Source of the DNA: an uncultured Christensenellaceae bacterium | GTDB taxonomy: Bacteria; Bacillota; Clostridia; Christensenellales; Pumilibacteraceae | Assembly: GCA_910587025.1 (NCBI GenBank) | Contig: CAJUKR010000003.1 | Coordinates: forward strand, 4,053 to 68,052 | Length of the DNA: 64,000 nt | Reading direction: 5' to 3' | Shown: positions 19,800-27,920 of the stretch, in pieces | Layout: each line of letters begins with the position of its first letter | Position numbering within the stretch: position 1 is the first letter of the stretch | Position numbers and translations under genes: made by a program | Notes under the pieces: model-generated | Told to the model about the DNA's origin: nothing | What the model saw: the letters and a program-made list of their open reading frames with translations, nothing else | Database searches by the model: none

Positions 19800-20428
19800 A
19801 ATACGCGAACGTAATATTCGATATGGACGGCGTTCTCATCGACAACAGCGCGGGCATAATGCACAGCGTTCGTTACGCTCTCGGTCGGCTCGGCGTTGCC
19901 GTACCCGACGAAACCGTCTTGCGGAAATTCATCGGCCCCGCGCTCGTATGGTCGCTTAAAACGTATTGTCATCTGAGCGAAGCCGACGCGGAACGCGGAC
20001 TGAAGATATACCGCGAGATGTATTCCGCCGAAGGGATAAATATGTATCGGCTATACGACGGTGTTTACGATACCGTAAAAACGCTTGCGATCGGCGGAGT
20101 ACGCCTGTCGGTCGCGAGCGGCAAACCTCAGATATTCCTTGACAAAATCCTCGAAACGTCGGGGATGAGCAGATTTTTCGAGAGGACGGCGGGCGTCGAT
20201 TTTACGGAAAAGGAATCGAGCAAAGCCGCTCAGATACACCGCGCGCTTATTTCGCGTCCCGCGCTCATGGTCGGCGACCGAATATTCGATATCGACTGCG
20301 CGCGCGGCGAAGACGTCGATTGCGCGTTCGCAAAATACGGCTTCGGCGACGAAAGCGATTATGCGGAACATAAGCCGCGATATTTCATAGATCAACCGAG
20401 CGACCTGCTCGGCATAGTGTTCGGTTGA
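19796..20428 (+). CDS. HAD-superfamily hydrolase, phosphoglycolate-phosphatase-like
   Basis: 210-residue cytoplasmic phosphatase of HAD subfamily IA. Motif I is FDMDGVLID (nucleophile and acid Asp), motif II is around SVASGKP, and motif IV is MVGDRIFDIDCA. A helical cap (residues about 18-85) lies between motifs I and II. Substrate is not predictable; PGP/PGMB-like sugar-phosphate or nucleotide phosphatases are the likeliest. ATGA overlap with glnS indicates translational coupling. Confidence 0.88.
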   Translation: MKYANVIFDMDGVLIDNSAGIMHSVRYALGRLGVAVPDETVLRKFIGPALVWSLKTYCHLSEADAERGLKIYREMYSAEGINMYRLYDGVYDTVKTLAIGGVRLSVASGKPQIFLDKILETSGMSRFFERTAGVDFTEKESSKAAQIHRALISRPALMVGDRIFDIDCARGEDVDCAFAKYGFGDESDYAEHKPRYFIDQPSDLLGIVFG

Positions 20429-20469
20429 TTACGAAAAGTATATAATTTTTTACAGGACATAAGAAAGCA

Positions 20470-22260
20470 ATGAAAAAGATCAATGCTGCGCAACTGCGCC
20501 AAATGTGGTTCGACTTTTACAAGTCCAAGGGACATGCTCTCATAGGATCGGCGTCCCTTATCCCCGAGAACGATCCGACCGTACTGTTTACGACGGCGGG
20601 AATGCACCCGCTCGTTCCGTATCTTCTCGGTCAGAAACACCCTCAGGGCACGCGTCTTGCGGACGTACAGAAATGCGTCCGTACGGGCGACATCGAAGAA
20701 GTGGGCGACGCGTCGCACCTTACATTCTTCGAGATGCTCGGGAACTGGTCGCTCGGCGATTATTTCAAAAAGGAAATGATCTCGTGGAGTTACGAATTTC
20801 TGACGAGCGAAAAATATCTCGGTATCGATCCCGAAAAACTTTCGGTTACCGTTTTCGCTGGTGACGACGATTGTCCGCGCGACGACGAGTCTGCGACGTA
20901 CTGGGAGAATGCCGGTATACCTCGCAAACGCATATTCTTCCTTCCCAAAGAGCATAACTGGTGGGGACCCGCCGGTCTTACCGGACCGTGCGGACCGGAC
21001 ACGGAAATGTTCGTCGATACCGGTAAGCCCGCATGTTCGCCCGAGTGTTCTCCCGCGTGTTCGTGCGGCAAGTATCTCGAGGTCTGGAACGACGTATTTA
21101 TGCAGTACAACAAGACTGCGGAAGGAACGTTCGAGCCGCTCAGACAGAAGAACGTCGATACCGGTATGGGGCTCGAGCGCACCATAAAGACGTTACAGGG
21201 TGTCGGAAGCGTATACGAAACGGATTTGTTCGCGCCGATCATCTCGAAGATAGAAGAACTTACGGGTACGAAATACGGATCGGACGAAGCGACGACAAAG
21301 GCGATAAGAGTTATTGCCGATCATATCCGCACCGCCGTCATGATAATAGGCGACGACCGCGGCGTGCTTTGTTCGAACGTGGATCAGGGATATATTCTCC
21401 GCCGTTTGCTCCGCCGCGCGGTCAGATTCATCAAACAGCTCGGCGGCGAAAAAGGTCTGCTGTCCAAAGTCGCGGAAGTGATCATAAACGAGTATAAGGA
21501 AGTATATCCCGAGCTCGACCGCAATTCGGCGCGCGTGCTCGGAGAGATCGACGCCGAAGAAGAGCGTTTCGAAAAGACCATTACGTCGGGTATGAAAAAA
21601 TTTACTGCAATACGCGATCATCTCGTCGGCGATACGATCGCGGGAAATACGGCGTTCAAGCTGTACGACACTTACGGTTTCCCGATCGAAATGACCGTCG
21701 AGCTTGCGCGCGAAGCAGGGCTTAATGTGGATATGGACGGGTTCGACGCCGCATACGAAGCACATACGGCGAAGAGCCGCGCAGGCGCGGAACAGAAGTT
21801 CAAGTGCGGTCTTGCCGATCACGGCGAACAGACGGTCAAACTTCATACCGCGACGCATCTTTTGCATGCCGCGCTCAAGAGGACGCTCGGAGACTCCGAC
21901 ATATCGCAGAAGGGAAGCAACATAACCGAAGAGCGACTTCGTTTCGACTTCAACTTCCCGCGTCCGCTTTCTCCCGAAGAGATAAAGAGCGTGGAAGCCG
22001 CGGTGAACGAGGCGATAGAAGCGAAGGTCGACGTCGCATGCGAGGAGATGACTTTGGACGAAGCCAAGGCGGCGGGAGCGGAAGCCCACTTCGACAGCAA
22101 GTACGGCGAGCGCGTCAAGGTATATACGATCGGAAAATATTCCAAAGAAGTTTGCGGCGGTCCTCACGTCGCGAATACGGGCGAACTCGGACATTTCCGC
22201 ATAACGAAAGAACAGAGCTCGAGCGCCGGTATACGCAGGATCAAAGCGATTCTCGAATAA
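20470..22260 (+). CDS. alaS: Alanyl-tRNA synthetase, short form lacking the C-terminal domain
   Basis: 596 residues, against about 870 for normal AlaRS. The class II catalytic core (LRQMWFDFYKSKGH, then FFEMLGNWSLGDYFKK), tRNA-recognition region and editing domain are present. Editing zinc ligands are intact: HTATH at residues 459-463 and C562/H566 in CGGPH. The protein stops soon after, at RRIKAILE, so the DHHA1/C-Ala oligomerisation and tRNA-elbow-binding domain is missing. The stop is followed closely by a strong terminator and I see no downstream frame carrying the lost part, so this is not a simple frameshift. A TATAAT (20441-20446) suggests its own promoter. It should charge tRNA-Ala, perhaps as a monomer. 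Confidence 0.93.
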   Translation: MKKINAAQLRQMWFDFYKSKGHALIGSASLIPENDPTVLFTTAGMHPLVPYLLGQKHPQGTRLADVQKCVRTGDIEEVGDASHLTFFEMLGNWSLGDYFKKEMISWSYEFLTSEKYLGIDPEKLSVTVFAGDDDCPRDDESATYWENAGIPRKRIFFLPKEHNWWGPAGLTGPCGPDTEMFVDTGKPACSPECSPACSCGKYLEVWNDVFMQYNKTAEGTFEPLRQKNVDTGMGLERTIKTLQGVGSVYETDLFAPIISKIEELTGTKYGSDEATTKAIRVIADHIRTAVMIIGDDRGVLCSNVDQGYILRRLLRRAVRFIKQLGGEKGLLSKVAEVIINEYKEVYPELDRNSARVLGEIDAEEERFEKTITSGMKKFTAIRDHLVGDTIAGNTAFKLYDTYGFPIEMTVELAREAGLNVDMDGFDAAYEAHTAKSRAGAEQKFKCGLADHGEQTVKLHTATHLLHAALKRTLGDSDISQKGSNITEERLRFDFNFPRPLSPEEIKSVEAAVNEAIEAKVDVACEEMTLDEAKAAGAEAHFDSKYGERVKVYTIGKYSKEVCGGPHVANTGELGHFRITKEQSSSAGIRRIKAILE

Positions 22261-22282
22261 TAGCGATAAGATACGGAATGTA

Positions 22283-22312
22283 ACCGTGCACGGAAACGTG
22301 CGCGGTTTTTTT
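22283..22312 (+). terminator. Terminator after alaS
   Basis: ACCGTGCACG (22283-22292), GAAA loop, CGTGCGCGGT (22297-22306), then T-run. Confidence 0.9.
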
Positions 22313-22366
22313 ATTTTCCTTATCTTTATGGAAATTATTTGCATCGAAAAAGCTCGAATTATGAAA

Positions 22367-22404
22367 TCAAACGCTTGACACGGGGGGGGTAAAAATGCTA
22401 TCAT
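22367..22404 (+). promoter_or_regulatory. Promoter with palindrome and G8 tract before the LytTR/GHKL operon
   Basis: Imperfect palindrome TCAAACGCTTGA (22367-22378) overlaps the -35 box TTGACA (22375-22380). Eight G in a row follow at 22382-22389. TATCAT (22399-22404) is the likely -10 box, with an 18-bp spacer. The same arrangement recurs at 29265-29301. Confidence 0.7.
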
Positions 22405-22434
22405 ATTTTCGTATACAGATTGATAGGGGAGGAA

Positions 22435-23145
22435 ATGGTTTTGTTCAGGGCTTGTGTGGTCGAAGACGACGGCGAAGCGCGGGATCGGCTTTGCTCTTAT
22501 TTACGAAAATACGGCGAAATGCGAAAACTCGAATTTACCGTGACGTGTTTTTCGGACGCATTGGATTTTCTCGACGGATTTTTCGGTAATTTCGATTTCA
22601 TATTCATGGATATATGTCTGCCGCACTTAAACGGCATGGATGCCATAAAGCGTATCCGTGAAAAAGATAAAAACGTAATCGTCATTTTCGTGACGAATAT
22701 GGTGCAGTACGCCGTAAAAGGCTATGAGGTAGGCGCGCTCGACTTTATCGTCAAGCCCGTACGCTTCGACGGATTCTGCATGAAAATGGACAGAGCGACG
22801 GAGCGGTTCCGTGCGACGCAGGACAAAGAGATATGGATAACCGACCGCAACAATAAGCGTCGGTTGCTCGTGTCCGCGATAAAGTACGTCGAGGTTCTGC
22901 ACCATACCGTCGTATATCATACGGTCGAAGGCGATTACACTACATACGATCAGTTGAATAATGTTCGTAATGCGCTTGCGGAAGCGCCTTTTGCGCTTTG
23001 CAACAGGTGCTTCCTCGTCAATCTGCAATACGTTACCGCCATTGAAGAGTTTTCGGTCACCGTTGCCGGAGAAAAACTTCAGATATCGAGAAACAGGAAA
23101 AAAGATTTCCTGAAGAGTCTGAACGAGTATCTGGGAGGGAAGTGA
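22435..23145 (+). CDS. LytTR-family response regulator (AgrA/LytR type)
   Basis: 236-residue regulator. Receiver domain (about 1-120) has acidic residues VVEDDGEA and phospho-acceptor Asp59 in FIFMDICLP, with the conserved Lys in DFIVKPVRF. The LytTR DNA-binding domain follows (about 128-233: KYVEVLHHTVVYHT, NRCFLVNLQYV). It should bind promoter DNA when phosphorylated by the kinase encoded next. ATG 22435 sits only 2 bases after the GGGGAGG ribosome site; the in-frame TTG at 22441 is better spaced and may be the true start. Its promoter carries a palindrome and G-run also found before the ABC transporter at 29345. Confidence 0.93.
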   Translation: MVLFRACVVEDDGEARDRLCSYLRKYGEMRKLEFTVTCFSDALDFLDGFFGNFDFIFMDICLPHLNGMDAIKRIREKDKNVIVIFVTNMVQYAVKGYEVGALDFIVKPVRFDGFCMKMDRATERFRATQDKEIWITDRNNKRRLLVSAIKYVEVLHHTVVYHTVEGDYTTYDQLNNVRNALAEAPFALCNRCFLVNLQYVTAIEEFSVTVAGEKLQISRNRKKDFLKSLNEYLGGK

Positions 23146-23146
23146 T

Positions 23147-24484
23147 ATGCCGATGCTCATGTTCTACCGCCTGGTTGTCATGGCGGAGTTGTTTACGGCG
23201 GAGTTTATGTTTGCGCTCCGTCTGCACAAAAGAAATCTTTTTTTATTGCGTTTCCTGCTTTGTATGCTGGTAGGTTCGGCGTTTGTCGTCGTCCTGCCGC
23301 TTTTTTATAATGCGCTTTACACGTCTTTTGTGTTTTTTATGCTGTTTCTCATAACGGTGCCGATGCTGAAATTTTGTTGCGACGAGGATTGGAAAAACAT
23401 CTTTTTCTGCGCAATTGCGGCTTATACCATGCAACATTTCGCTTACGGCGTGGCGAGGATATTCACATCGCTCGTGACGGAAGGCGCAAGCCCCATCCTC
23501 GGAATGTATTTCGAAGGAGACATGAGTTTCGAGACTTTCAATCTGCAGACCGTGCTTGTGGGCGTGTTATACGTGTTCGCGTATTTTTTGTCTTATACGT
23601 TTTTCTGGTTTGTATTCATCAGAAAAATACGTCACGGGGAAAATTTCAGGATCAAAAACACGGGTATTATGGCTATCGTAGGCGTTGCGATCATAGTCGA
23701 TATTTTCCTTAATTCCATAGTCGTTTATTACAGTACGGACGACGATATTCTTACCGTGCTGATGAACATAATTTACGAAAACTTGTGTTGCTTCTTTTTG
23801 CTTTATATACAGTTCGGTCAGCTCAAAACCGGCGAGCTCGAAAACGAGCTGAATATTACGCAACTTCTTCTGAAAGAAAAGGAAAGGCAGTACAGTTTGT
23901 CGAAGGAAAATATCGAACTCATAAACCTGAAGTGCCACGATCTGCGCCATCAGATCCGTTCCATAGGTAAGGACAAGTCGTTGCCCGAAGAAGCCGTCAT
24001 GGAAATAGAGAAATCGATCACGGTCTACGACTCGGCGGTCAGGACGGACAACGAGGTGCTCGACACCATGCTTACGGAGAAAAGTCTGGTCTGTTCTTAC
24101 AACGACATTGCGCTTACGTGCGTCGCGGACGGACACGCGCTCGAGTTCATGAACGCCGCCGACGTGTATGCGTTGTTCGGTAACGCTTTGGACAATGCGA
24201 TCGACGCGGTCATGCGGTTGGATCGGGAAAAACGCAATATAAGCGTCGTTGTCCGCAGTGTCGGCGATATGGTTTCGATCAATATATGTAATCAGTACGA
24301 AGGCGAGATAACGCTCGACGACGACGGATTTCCGATAACGACGAAGGAGGATCGGAATTTCCACGGAATAGGGACGAAGTCCATGCGGAACATAGCCGAA
24401 AAGTATAACGGTATATGTTCGGTAACGCTCAACAACGGTACGTTCATACTGAATGTTCTGCTGTCGGGAAAGAAAACAGAATAG
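23147..24484 (+). CDS. GHKL-type sensor histidine kinase (AgrC-like)
   Basis: 445-residue membrane kinase. The N-terminal half (about 1-225) has roughly six hydrophobic helices. A coiled linker (GELENELNITQLLLKEKERQ) leads to the phospho-acceptor His264 in CHDLRHQIRS. The ATPase domain has the N box NALDNAIDA and G box GIGTKSMRNIA but no typical HisKA domain, as in AgrC/LytS-like kinases. Such multi-helix sensors often detect peptides; no signal peptide gene is visible nearby. It starts one base after the regulator stop, so the pair is cotranscribed. A terminator follows. Confidence 0.92.
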   Translation: MPMLMFYRLVVMAELFTAEFMFALRLHKRNLFLLRFLLCMLVGSAFVVVLPLFYNALYTSFVFFMLFLITVPMLKFCCDEDWKNIFFCAIAAYTMQHFAYGVARIFTSLVTEGASPILGMYFEGDMSFETFNLQTVLVGVLYVFAYFLSYTFFWFVFIRKIRHGENFRIKNTGIMAIVGVAIIVDIFLNSIVVYYSTDDDILTVLMNIIYENLCCFFLLYIQFGQLKTGELENELNITQLLLKEKERQYSLSKENIELINLKCHDLRHQIRSIGKDKSLPEEAVMEIEKSITVYDSAVRTDNEVLDTMLTEKSLVCSYNDIALTCVADGHALEFMNAADVYALFGNALDNAIDAVMRLDREKRNISVVVRSVGDMVSINICNQYEGEITLDDDGFPITTKEDRNFHGIGTKSMRNIAEKYNGICSVTLNNGTFILNVLLSGKKTE

Positions 24485-24491
24485 GACGATA

Positions 24492-24514
24492 AACAGCCCG
24501 TTCGGGCTGTTTTT
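24492..24514 (+). terminator. Terminator after the GHKL kinase
   Basis: AACAGCCC (24492-24499), GTTC loop, GGGCTGTT (24504-24511), then T. Confidence 0.85.
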
Positions 24515-24628
24515 GCTCTGCGGCGAAATTTTTTATGTATAATTCTCTCGAGAGACGCGAATTGCGCAGTTCCGCTCTTACCTCCCCGTAAATGCATGTT
24601 ATACGGGAGAAAGATAAAAGGAGAATTT

Positions 24629-24904
24629 ATGAAAAAAGATGAGTTTATCAAAAAAATGCCGTGGGGAATAATCGCGGGGATATGTGCGATGTCGGTTTTT
24701 TTTCTGACAGCCGCAATGATAATCCTGTTTTTTGTTCTCGACGGCGTTGCCGCACAGACCAATACGACTGCGGGGCTTTTCAGCGAATGGTATCAGACGT
24801 TCATTTTTGTCTTTGACATCATATTCGCGCTTGGTCTGATCGGCTCGGTCGTAATGTATTTTTTGCGGCAGAAAATGCGAAACGAAGGAGGAGCGATAGT
24901 ATGA
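24629..24904 (+). CDS. Small two-helix membrane protein upstream of the GH3 gene
   Basis: 91 residues with no recognised family. A basic, Lys-rich start (MKKDEFIKKMPW) precedes one hydrophobic helix (about 12-35), a short extracytoplasmic loop (AAQTNTTAGLFSEWYQT), a second helix (about 52-75) and a short charged tail. The start is set by the AAAGGAG site at 24617-24623. The 125-bp upstream region has a TATAAT (24538-24543) but no clear -35. The ATGA overlap with the GH3 gene indicates coupled translation and perhaps a physical partnership with that membrane-anchored enzyme. Confidence 0.8.
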   Translation: MKKDEFIKKMPWGIIAGICAMSVFFLTAAMIILFFVLDGVAAQTNTTAGLFSEWYQTFIFVFDIIFALGLIGSVVMYFLRQKMRNEGGAIV

Positions 24905-27888
24905 AAGATAAACTGTTTCAGCGTTCCGTGTGGACGTTACTGACTTGCTTTTTCGCGTTTATACTTCTCATCGTTCTTATTACTTCGTCGATAGCTTCCG
25001 CATATTCGATGTTCGTCGATCAGTTCTTCGACGTATCGCGTTACATACTCGTTCAGGATGAAGCGGCGGAGCAGGCGGATACGCAGTACTTCAAGTCGGA
25101 TTTCGCGAAAAAAGATGCGGACGGCAATCTGATATTGAATAAAACTTCGAGCGGAATAGAGAAGCAGATCATCGACGAAGCGGCGACCGACGCTTATGCG
25201 ACCGATGTGAGCGAGAGGGTGAACGAAGAGGGCATGGTTCTTCTCTGGAATAAAAACAACGCGCTTCCTCTCGCGAAAAATTCGAAGGTCAGCAACTTCG
25301 GATTGGGTTCGATTTCGTGGATCTATCAGAGTATCGGAAGCAGTCGCGTTTCTATGTACGAGAATATTCCCGATTTGCCGACTTCGCTCCGAAGCAGAGA
25401 TTTGCAGGTAAACGACAAACTGCTCGAAATGATCAAAATGGGAAGCACCGATCTCGGTTACACGATAGGATCGGGAAAAACAAACGAAATGCCGTGGGAC
25501 GAATACAGTCCCGCATCGATAAACAGCGTTTCCGAATACGGCGACGCGGCTATATTCACCGTCGCGCGTTTCTACGGTGAAGGCGGCGACACCAACGACC
25601 ATACGAATTTGAGCGAAGACGGCAGCGTTTTGTCTTTCAGCAAAAACGAACTCAGCGTGCTTGCCGGTCTGCAGAAACTCAAGAACGAAAACAAGATCGA
25701 AAAAATCATTCTGCTCATTGACAATACTTCGCCCATGTCGCTCAAGAACGTGGAAAAGTACGATGTCGACGCGTGTATCTGGACAGGCTGGGGCGGCGCG
25801 GGAGCCTGCGACGCCATTGCCGATGTGCTTGTCGGTAATTCCAACCCGTCGGGGCATTTGACCGATACATGGGTGTACGACATCAAGTCCGCTCCGTCCA
25901 ACGAGAATTTCGGTAATTTCACGTACAGATCGATCACGCAACCGATTCCCAACGGTAACGGCGACGTTCCCACGAAATACGTCGTTTATCAGGAAGGCAT
26001 CTATGTCGGATACCGTTATTACGAAACGAGATACGAAGATCTCGTTATCGGCGGCAGGAATGCGAATTCTGCGGCGGGGATCAAGTACGGCAAAGACAAG
26101 TGGAGTTACGGCGACGAAGTGGCTTACGCGTTCGGTCACGGCGAAAGCTATACCGACTTCGAGTACAGTGACTATTCGGTGAAAAAGAACGGCAGGAACT
26201 ACGAAGTGACCATGACGATCAAGAACGTCGGATCGGTCGCCGGCAAAGACGTAATGCAGGTATATCTGCAGAAACCTTATACCGAATACGACAAGACGAA
26301 CAAGATCGAGAAAGCATCGGCGGAGCTTGTCGGATTTGCGAAAACGAAGTTGCTCGAACCGGGTGAGAGCGATACGTTGACCGTAAACGTATCCGAATAC
26401 GAGTTCAAGAGCTATGATTCGTACGGCAAAGGCACGTATATTCTCGAGAGAGGCGATTATTGGCTTGCGGCGGGCTTCGATGCTCACGATGCGGTCAATA
26501 ACATCCTTGCAGCAAAAGGATACGACGAATCCCGCGGAATGGACGCAAAAGGCAACGCGAGTCTGACTTATAAGACTGTATACGGAAGCGATGATTACGA
26601 CACGTATTCGGTATCGCCGTTTACGGGAGCGAAGATCGAAAACCGTTTCGACAACGCCGACGTAAACCGTTATGCGGGTATGGAAGGTCAGTCCGTGACC
26701 TATCTTTCCAGAAACAACTGGGCGGACACTTACAGCGGCGGAGTTACGCTTTCGCTTACCACGGAAATTCTGGCAAACGAATTGCAGTACGACAAGGAAG
26801 TTCCGAACGATCCGAACGACAAGATGCCGAAGTATAACACCGTAACGTCGGAGTACGGCAAACTCAATCTTATACAGCTCATGGGTATACCGTATAACAA
26901 TCAGCTTTGGGAAGATTTGCTCAATCAGACTACTTTCAAGGAACAGGTCAATCTGTGCCGTTCGATCGGCGCGGGCGCGACAAGCATATCCGCTCCCGGC
27001 GCTCCCGCAAGGGACGGTCCGTGCGGACTGGGCGGAAGCGGAGTTCAGCTTCCCGGCAATCCCATCGTAGCGAGCACGTTCAACAAAGAGCTTGCCGAAG
27101 AACTCGGAAAGGCTTTCGGAATGGAATGTATGAAGCGCGGAACGGTCGGAATTTACGGCGTGGGCAACAACATACATCGCAGCGCATACGGCGGCAGATG
27201 CTATGAGTATTACAGCGAGGACAGCTTCCTTTCGGGCGTAATCGGTTCTGCGGCAAGCAAAGGACTGAGATCGAAAGGAGTGATCCTTTATACCAAGCAT
27301 TTTGCACTTAACGATCAGGAAACCAACCGTTCCGGAGTGGCTACATGGTCGAACGAACAGGCGATCCGCGAGATATATCTGAAGTCGTTCGAAACGGGTA
27401 TCACGGACGGATATACAAACGGGCTTATGACGTCGTATAACCGCATCGGCGGCACTTGGTCGGGTCAGCACAAAGGACTTCTGACCGACGTGCTTCGCGG
27501 CGAGTGGGGCTTCAAGGGAGTATGTATCACGGACGCGTGCGGCACAAACGCTTATATGGGCGGTCTTGACAGCATTCACGCGACGGCAATTCTCGCCGGG
27601 CAGGACACCTGGATGGGTAACTTCGCGGAGACGGCTTTGGATCAGTACAAAGACAACGCAACCGTCTGTCTCGCAATACGCGAAGTTGCGCACAGAAATC
27701 TGTATAACCAGCTTAACTCGTTCGCGATGAACGGAATGTCGACGACGACCCGAGTCGTGGAAATTATGCCGGGATGGGAAATAGCGATCCTCGTTGTGGA
27801 AATCGTCTCGGGCGTATTCGCGGCGCTGTGCCTCGGAATGACGGTGGCATCGTGGATACTTTGGTATCGTAAAAAACAAACCGCATAA
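24901..27888 (+). CDS. Membrane-anchored, circularly permuted glycoside hydrolase family 3 protein
   Basis: 995-residue predicted surface beta-glycosidase with GH3 domains in reversed order. After an N-terminal membrane helix (about 10-35), the (alpha/beta)6-sandwich domain comes first (NEEGMVLLWNKNNALPLA near 107). An FnIII-like domain follows (YEVTMTIKNVGSVAGKDVMQ near 440), and only then the TIM-barrel catalytic domain (about 650-960: GPCGLGG, GVGNNIHRS, LYTKHFALNDQE). Asp878 in CITDACG is the expected nucleophile. A second membrane helix (about 962-988) ends in a basic tail, so both ends are anchored and the enzyme should face outward. Permuted GH3 enzymes are known from rumen Clostridia (Butyrivibrio, Ruminococcus). 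The substrate is not predictable. Confidence 0.88.
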   Translation: MKDKLFQRSVWTLLTCFFAFILLIVLITSSIASAYSMFVDQFFDVSRYILVQDEAAEQADTQYFKSDFAKKDADGNLILNKTSSGIEKQIIDEAATDAYATDVSERVNEEGMVLLWNKNNALPLAKNSKVSNFGLGSISWIYQSIGSSRVSMYENIPDLPTSLRSRDLQVNDKLLEMIKMGSTDLGYTIGSGKTNEMPWDEYSPASINSVSEYGDAAIFTVARFYGEGGDTNDHTNLSEDGSVLSFSKNELSVLAGLQKLKNENKIEKIILLIDNTSPMSLKNVEKYDVDACIWTGWGGAGACDAIADVLVGNSNPSGHLTDTWVYDIKSAPSNENFGNFTYRSITQPIPNGNGDVPTKYVVYQEGIYVGYRYYETRYEDLVIGGRNANSAAGIKYGKDKWSYGDEVAYAFGHGESYTDFEYSDYSVKKNGRNYEVTMTIKNVGSVAGKDVMQVYLQKPYTEYDKTNKIEKASAELVGFAKTKLLEPGESDTLTVNVSEYEFKSYDSYGKGTYILERGDYWLAAGFDAHDAVNNILAAKGYDESRGMDAKGNASLTYKTVYGSDDYDTYSVSPFTGAKIENRFDNADVNRYAGMEGQSVTYLSRNNWADTYSGGVTLSLTTEILANELQYDKEVPNDPNDKMPKYNTVTSEYGKLNLIQLMGIPYNNQLWEDLLNQTTFKEQVNLCRSIGAGATSISAPGAPARDGPCGLGGSGVQLPGNPIVASTFNKELAEELGKAFGMECMKRGTVGIYGVGNNIHRSAYGGRCYEYYSEDSFLSGVIGSAASKGLRSKGVILYTKHFALNDQETNRSGVATWSNEQAIREIYLKSFETGITDGYTNGLMTSYNRIGGTWSGQHKGLLTDVLRGEWGFKGVCITDACGTNAYMGGLDSIHATAILAGQDTWMGNFAETALDQYKDNATVCLAIREVAHRNLYNQLNSFAMNGMSTTTRVVEIMPGWEIAILVVEIVSGVFAALCLGMTVASWILWYRKKQTA

Positions 27889-27920
27889 TGCGAAATAAAA
27901 CAAAGGAAGGTAAAATAATC

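Noticed and set aside
22258..22300. Frameshift explanation for the short alaS
   Set aside because: A terminator begins about 23 bases after the stop, and no frame downstream resembles the missing AlaRS domain.
24937..27903. A nearly 3-kb open frame on the minus strand opposite the GH3 gene
   Set aside because: It is antisense to a clear GH3 gene with recognisable domains. Its translation is Arg/Val/Phe-rich with no motif. The codon use of this genome keeps one antisense frame open, as also seen at 47064-49481, 51866-55369, 56295-58268, 5220-6380 and 61987-63420.
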